Assembly: GCF_003719335.1 (NCBI RefSeq) | Contig: NZ_RIAS01000010.1 | Span: 1 to 64,000, forward strand | Direction of reading: 5' to 3' | DNA from: Paenibacillus amylolyticus | Lineage (GTDB): Bacteria; Bacillota; Bacilli; Paenibacillales; Paenibacillaceae | DNA: 64,000 nt | Shown: positions 59,949 through 64,000 of the stretch, piece by piece | Numbering within the stretch: position 1 is the first letter of the stretch | Layout: every line of letters begins with the position of its first letter | Made by a program: the position numbers and the translations under genes | Notes under the pieces: model-generated | The model's database searches: none | Told to the model about the DNA's origin: nothing | The model's input: only the letters and a program-made list of their open reading frames with translations

Positions 59949-60195
59949 ATCCTACCGGCCGAGCAACCGAAAGCTGGATTCATGTAAGACAATGTGTAAG
60001 ACGATAGGTAAGACGAGCAGTGAACTAAAGGGACAATCCTGACGGTTTGGTCAAACGAACGTAGTAACATCCGAAAAATCTTTTTTGGATATCCTCCGTG
60101 CAGACCCAATTCAGTGTTGTCCCTTTTTGGTGTGACTGCTTTTTTTCGTATTAGCATAAGCTTAAGCGGAAGCTCTTATAAACCGAGGCTTGGAC
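59949..60195. other. spacer with a long-range inverted repeat between leucine dehydrogenase and MFS genes
   Basis: AAAGGGACAA (60027-60036) is complementary to TTGTCCCTTT (60117-60126) across 80 nt, with a T-rich end. It may be a bidirectional terminator with a large, possibly structured loop. No gene seen. Confidence 0.45.
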
Positions 60196-61584
60196 TTAAA
60201 CACTTTTCGAGTAATCAGGTGATTCGATTCCACGTTTGTTCGAAGCGTTTTTTTCAATATACCAGAGAAGCACCATACAAATCGCATAGAACAGACTGAT
60301 ACCCAGAATAATGATCCATACACTCTTCATATCCACACTTCGAATGAACAGGCCCGTTAGATAGGGGCTAAGGGTATATCCCAGACAACCGACAAACAAC
60401 AACAAGCCGTTAAATCTCCCCTGATGGCTGTCGGGTACGCGGGATGCAATATACAGATTGATATTGGTCTGCACCAGAATCTCTCCAATCGTCCAGAGCA
60501 CCGTGGATACTACAACGATAGCAAATTGAGGCCAATCCCCGAGCAGGTATAGCGCACCAAATCCGATGCCATAAAAGAGAGCACCCGCCGCGATCGAGTT
60601 TAGAGCCGTGAAGTTGCGTGTCACGGACAGTACCAGCGTGGTCAGAAGGATGACGCTGATTGCATTAATGGTCATGACTGAGCCGTAGTAAGCTGCTCCA
60701 TGTTCACCAAACGTATGATTCATCTGTAGTGGCAGGCTGAACGAGTATTGCATGTAGATAAAGTAGTTGAGGAAGGATACCACAATGAAAAAAACAACGA
60801 GCGGGTTCTTCAGCAGCAAAGGAAACAATGGCGAAGGCAAAGACTCTGATTCTTGTTGCTGCCTGGATGGATAGCTGCCTTGTTTATGTTTTTGCTGTTC
60901 CGGATGCTCGTGTTCTTGCTGTTGTTGCTTCCCATGTGGCTGTTGTTCTCCCTGCGGTTGCTGTGTGTGATGTCCCCGTTCCCCAGTCATAGTCTGCGTT
61001 ATTTGGTCGCTCGCACCAACATGAACCTTTTTCCAAATGATGAAGGTAGAGATCAGAAATACGATACCGATACTCAGAAATACGATATGCACGTAATCCT
61101 TGATAAAAAAACCGGCAATCAATGGCCCAAGCGCGATACCGAGGTTGGCTCCGAGATACATCAGGGAAAAGGCTGATTTGCGCTCCTTCTCCTCCGGGCA
61201 TAATTGAATAATTAAGGCGTTATACGCCGGGCGTGTAATACTGATGAAGAACATGACCGCAATCAGAAGATAACCGATGGTCATCGTGCCTGACCAGAAG
61301 GAGCAGCTCATGATCATAAGGGCAGACAAAATCTGCCCGGAGACAATGATCGTTTTTTTGCCAATCAGATCACTTAAATAACCGCCAAGCAGTACACCGG
61401 GGCCGCTAATCAGAGCCGCCATGGATACAAAAATCCCCGCACTGACCACACTCATGCCCATCTGTAGCGTAAGCACCAAGGTGATCAGGGAGAAAATAAA
61501 ATCCCCCGTGCTGTTAATGGTTCTCGCCAAGCAGAGATAATAGATGTCGCGGCTGAGTCCCGCGTATGTTTTGAATAAAGACAA
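60196..61584 (-). CDS. MFS transporter, probable exporter
   Basis: Encodes 462 residues from TTG 61584, ten nt after GGAGG; another TTG lies at 61614 without a site. Twelve hydrophobic segments with the MFS motif GGYLSDLIGKKTIIV. Between segments 6 and 7 is a ~55-residue Gln/His/Glu-rich loop (GEQQPHGKQQQQEHEHPEQQ region) in place of the usual short one. Its gene follows the ATP-grasp ligase gene by 84 nt, so it may export the ligase product, like BacE beside BacD. Confidence 0.85.
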   Translation of the reverse strand: MSLFKTYAGLSRDIYYLCLARTINSTGDFIFSLITLVLTLQMGMSVVSAGIFVSMAALISGPGVLLGGYLSDLIGKKTIIVSGQILSALMIMSCSFWSGTMTIGYLLIAVMFFISITRPAYNALIIQLCPEEKERKSAFSLMYLGANLGIALGPLIAGFFIKDYVHIVFLSIGIVFLISTFIIWKKVHVGASDQITQTMTGERGHHTQQPQGEQQPHGKQQQQEHEHPEQQKHKQGSYPSRQQQESESLPSPLFPLLLKNPLVVFFIVVSFLNYFIYMQYSFSLPLQMNHTFGEHGAAYYGSVMTINAISVILLTTLVLSVTRNFTALNSIAAGALFYGIGFGALYLLGDWPQFAIVVVSTVLWTIGEILVQTNINLYIASRVPDSHQGRFNGLLLFVGCLGYTLSPYLTGLFIRSVDMKSVWIIILGISLFYAICMVLLWYIEKNASNKRGIESPDYSKSV

Positions 61585-61668
61585 TCGTTTCAAACCTCCC
61601 CAAGAAAAACACAATCCCAGTAAAAAAACTACTACGTTAAGTTCGTTCTCTACTGCGTATTCACGATC

Positions 61669-62910
61669 TTATACGTTTTCGGGAACCGCCACCTCAATGA
61701 CAAATCGATCGTACATCTCCAGTAACGTCTGACGTAATTCCTCGAATGAATCACCTTCCACAATAGCGAACCCTGAGCGGGTCATCGTGTCGTTTACAGC
61801 CCCGGCGTGTTGCCCCACTTCATAGGAGACGTTAAATTCAATGATGCCTGGAACGTCCGTATAATCGTCTCTGCCGGAGATGTGCTGGATCACTCCTGCG
61901 CGGGAGGGGAAGCAGATCATACCCGTGAATTTGTTGCTGGTTTCCTGCTGCATAAAGGTATATGTACCGAGTTCCAGATCCGTCACTGCTTCGAAAAAGT
62001 CCACACCATGCGTGTTCTTGATGCAAGGCGGCATCACATGTGAACCCCCGATTCTGGCTCCAATCTCTCCGAAAACCACTTCGCCTTCCGGCGTGAGGAA
62101 CAGCTCCGCATGGGTTACCGATTGATTGATGCCAAGCGCGGCGATGACTTGTCTATTGATGTCCTGGATACGCTGGATAAAATCCGCTTCTGTGTCTCTG
62201 GGGAAGGTAATGCTAGCCGGAGGTTTCTGCTGCGTTGCGATATCCAAACAGTTGTAGAGGTACTGGGAAACGGAAGCAAATACCACTTCTCCCTTGCACA
62301 CAATGGAGTCACAGTGGAACTCTGTCCCGTAAATGAACTCTTCAAGCAGATCTCTTTGCTGTTCTTGTCTTGTATGTTGCAGATAATGGAGGAGTTCCTC
62401 CATGCTGGACAGCTTGAATGTGTTGATACTGCCGTAACCGCTGAGCGGCTTCACAATGATAGGGAACCCATATGTAGCGGAGAAACGAAGATAGTCCTGT
62501 TGCTGGAGCGCAATGGCCGTTCTGGACGTGCGGATTCCGCGCTGATGCAACATTTGTTTCATAATCCACTTGTTCCGAACCGCCTCGGCCTGATTGCGCT
62601 GCATGCCCGGAATGCCGAATTCGGAACGGAGTTGTCCGCCGATCTCAATGGCATTCTCACCCGGAGTTAACAAAGCAATGATGGAGTGAGATTGCAGAAT
62701 ATGCTGGATATGTGCCCGGATGGCGTCCACAGATTCGAGATAATCTACGTACCTAATCTCATCAAAATAAGCTTCAAGCCGTTCGGGATGATGTAATTGA
62801 TGGCGTTCAATAATCAGAATCTTTCGGCAGTCTGTATATTTGGTCAAGGGTTTCACGAAGTTTAAACCAAAGGGTAGCCTGAAATCAGATATGAATACGA
62901 TCGTTTTCAT
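61669..62910 (-). CDS. ATP-grasp carboxylate-amine ligase, possible L-amino acid ligase
   Basis: Encodes 413 residues from ATG 62910, preceded by CAGGAGGATAT. ATP-grasp features: N-terminal Rossmann-like part (1-105), AVRNKWIMKQMLHQRGIRTSRT, FPIIVKPLSGYGSINTFKL (ATP-binding Lys), LLEEFIYGTEFHCDSIV, and VFGEIGARIGGSHVMP with metal-binding Glu and the Arg after it. The C-terminal ~85 residues match the extra domain of dipeptide ligases such as BacD/YwfE. These join two L-amino acids using ATP. Neighbouring MFS exporter and BacA-like genes agree with a dipeptide antibiotic role, but the substrates are unknown. Confidence 0.82.
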   Translation of the reverse strand: MKTIVFISDFRLPFGLNFVKPLTKYTDCRKILIIERHQLHHPERLEAYFDEIRYVDYLESVDAIRAHIQHILQSHSIIALLTPGENAIEIGGQLRSEFGIPGMQRNQAEAVRNKWIMKQMLHQRGIRTSRTAIALQQQDYLRFSATYGFPIIVKPLSGYGSINTFKLSSMEELLHYLQHTRQEQQRDLLEEFIYGTEFHCDSIVCKGEVVFASVSQYLYNCLDIATQQKPPASITFPRDTEADFIQRIQDINRQVIAALGINQSVTHAELFLTPEGEVVFGEIGARIGGSHVMPPCIKNTHGVDFFEAVTDLELGTYTFMQQETSNKFTGMICFPSRAGVIQHISGRDDYTDVPGIIEFNVSYEVGQHAGAVNDTMTRSGFAIVEGDSFEELRQTLLEMYDRFVIEVAVPENV

Positions 62911-62955
62911 ATATCCTCCTGGATAAAATTTGAAATAATGAATGGTTTTCACAAT

Positions 62956-62983
62956 ATTATAGCTCATTATTTTCAGTTTTCAA
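62956..62983 (-). promoter_or_regulatory. promoter of the ligase-exporter operon
   Basis: Minus strand TTGAAA (complement of 62978-62983), 16 nt, TATAAT (complement of 62956-62961). It lies 46 nt before the ligase ATG. Confidence 0.6.
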
Positions 62984-63043
62984 TACATTTTTTGTAAAAT
63001 TTTATGCACAATTGTACATATTTTTGTTGCGTTGAAGTGTTAA

Positions 63044-63072
63044 TTGACAGCAGGAATTTTTTGGTATAGTAT
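63044..63072 (+). promoter_or_regulatory. promoter of the BacA-like gene
   Basis: TTGACA (63044-63049), 17 nt, TAGTAT (63067-63072), 40 nt before ATG 63113. Confidence 0.65.
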
Positions 63073-63112
63073 CGTACCGAATTGGAAAATAAATGGGAGG
63101 TAATGGAGATAA

Positions 63113-63676
63113 ATGGATATAAATAAAGAGAAATATGCCATACTGGGCACATTGGGTGACGATGAAGGATTCTTGACTTGCAGCATGCATATTGCAAAAA
63201 AAATGGATAATTCTGATATGATTAAGCCATACCCCGAATTCGAAGCGGCCGCAGAAGACCTGAAATCCGGCGCGATTTCCTGTCTGCTGGTGCCTGGAGC
63301 GTATCCCAAGCTGAACAGCTTCATTATGGATTCAGATCTGGTCGTGTCCGAAAGTTTTGTAGAGAAAATCCCTGCACTGGTGCTGTCCGGCTTCCACGCC
63401 GCTTGCCCGGAGCAGATTGATACGATTTTTCATCATCCGGCAACGACATACTTGTTATCTGAACTGAATATTGCCTATAGAGAGAACAGCACAGTATCAT
63501 CCAACCCGGAAGCTTGCAGGCAGGTTATGCTGAATACAGAGACCTCCATTGCGCTCACGAACCAGCTCTGTGCGGATCATTACGGACTGGTAACGTATAA
63601 AGTGCTGCGTGAAGGCATTCAAATGCCATGGGTATGTTTTACGAAAAAACCACAGAGGGTGAATGCACTCGTATGA
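63113..63676 (+). CDS. BacA-like/prephenate dehydratase-fold protein
   Basis: Encodes 187 residues, close to the length of bacilysin protein BacA. Shared points with BacA, from memory: TLG near the start, VPGAY (BacA VPHAY), HPATTYLL (HPSPINLI), a Asn-Ser-Thr stretch (ENSTVSS), then SIALTNQLCADHYGL and IQMPWVCFTK (BacA DIALTNELARQKYGL and IPMSWSLF). BacA decarboxylates prephenate without aromatising it, the first step to anticapsin. Key active-site residues cannot be verified here, and the divergent TLGDDEG replaces TLGPEGT. The gene overlaps the next by four nt (ATGA). Confidence 0.6.
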   Translation: MDINKEKYAILGTLGDDEGFLTCSMHIAKKMDNSDMIKPYPEFEAAAEDLKSGAISCLLVPGAYPKLNSFIMDSDLVVSESFVEKIPALVLSGFHAACPEQIDTIFHHPATTYLLSELNIAYRENSTVSSNPEACRQVMLNTETSIALTNQLCADHYGLVTYKVLREGIQMPWVCFTKKPQRVNALV

Positions 63677-64000
63677 AGAGAATCGCAATTATATTGGAAA
63701 AAAATCTGGAGCAGGGAGCCGCAGCCAACGTGGCAGCCCTGCTCATGGGACAAGCTGCCCTCAACGAACCGGGGTTATATGCGGATCAGCCTGTACGGGA
63801 TCAGAGCGGCATTCAGCATGCAGGAATCCGCTACAGCACCGTTATTCTGAAGGCGGGGGAGAATCAACTGGTCAATCTGGCCAAGACCTGTGCTGAGAAT
63901 CAGGACGGATTGAAACATCTTGTTTTTACACAGACAGGACAGTCCCTGAATAACGCTTTTGAACAATATGCAAGTGAAATTGCATCGATGACATTGGAGG
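63673..64000 (+). CDS. DUF2000-like protein, partial at window end
   Basis: ATG 63673 overlaps the preceding stop. The visible 109 residues start MKRIAIILEKNLEQGAAANV and include GIRYSTVILKAGENQLVNLAKT and FTQTGQSLNNAFEQYASEI, typical of DUF2000 proteins with a PTH2-like fold. No stop is reached before 64000, so the C-terminus is missing. Function unknown; translationally coupled to the BacA-like gene. Confidence 0.75.
   Translation, partial: MKRIAIILEKNLEQGAAANVAALLMGQAALNEPGLYADQPVRDQSGIQHAGIRYSTVILKAGENQLVNLAKTCAENQDGLKHLVFTQTGQSLNNAFEQYASEIASMTLE

Overview
The window looks like a chromosomal segment of a low-to-mid GC, spore-forming Gram-positive bacterium, most likely Paenibacillus or a close relative. 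This is inferred from strong AGGAGG-type ribosome binding sites with frequent TTG/GTG starts, a YheC/YheD-type ATP-grasp protein, a CdaS-type diadenylate cyclase, a Bacillus-type Fnr with C-terminal cysteines, and copper-amine-oxidase-N stalk proteins. No phage, conjugation, CRISPR or transposase gene was seen.

Layout. 1-850: nine tRNA genes (Thr, His, Gln, Lys, Leu, Gly, Arg, Pro, Gly) ending in a terminator. 1.0-2.5 kb: a small membrane-anchored protein and a secreted CYTH-like protein. 2.6-9.6 kb: a LysR regulator divergent from a Fe3+/2-AEP-type ABC importer (ATPase, lipoprotein, fused double permease), translationally coupled to a beta-CASP-like metallo-beta-lactamase protein. 9.7-12.9 kb: mannose-1-phosphate guanylyltransferase-like protein, a DUF6492-like protein and a YheC/D protein. 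13-26 kb: a large peptidoglycan-recycling locus: anmK, a MurR/RpiR regulator, murQ, a MurK-like kinase, an ABC sugar importer, a DUF624-like protein, a NamZ-like (DUF1343) exo-muramidase and NagZ. A secreted serine hydrolase faces it at 26.8-28.2 kb. In this locus cell-wall sugars appear to be released by NagZ/NamZ, imported by ABC rather than PTS, phosphorylated by the kinases and cleaved by MurQ. 28.5-34.6 kb: two dCache-type chemoreceptors flank a zinc-finger/HTH/DUF2087/GIY-YIG fusion. 34.7-35.8 kb: azlCD. 35.9-42.3 kb: a uronic-acid polysaccharide cluster (SGNH hydrolase, heparinase II/III-like, unknown 677-residue protein, GH88). 42.6-48.6 kb: methyltransferase, a nine-repeat Ig-like secreted protein, a split chrA pair with an Lrp/AsnC regulator, and a stalk-domain protein. 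48.7-53.4 kb: a redox-regulation group (PAS histidine kinase, NarL-type regulator, GAF protein, Fnr with a perfect upstream FNR box). 54-60 kb: GNAT, two tiny proteins, a DUF6359-like secreted protein, CdaS and leucine dehydrogenase. 60.2-64 kb: MFS exporter and ATP-grasp ligase divergent from a BacA-like protein and a DUF2000 protein (cut by the window end), recalling bacilysin-type dipeptide biosynthesis.

The most unusual non-coding signal is a 197-nt element present three times (26337, 32170, 53765). Each copy has two direct and two inverted copies of a TCTAACGATC-type core, at offsets that are identical to the base in all three. All three lie between convergent genes, next to low-complexity or microsatellite DNA. 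A separate 166-bp MITE-like element with CTAG ends sits at 42353, also between convergent genes. Coordinates, motifs and starts were read by eye; family names come from recognition of motifs, not from database searches.
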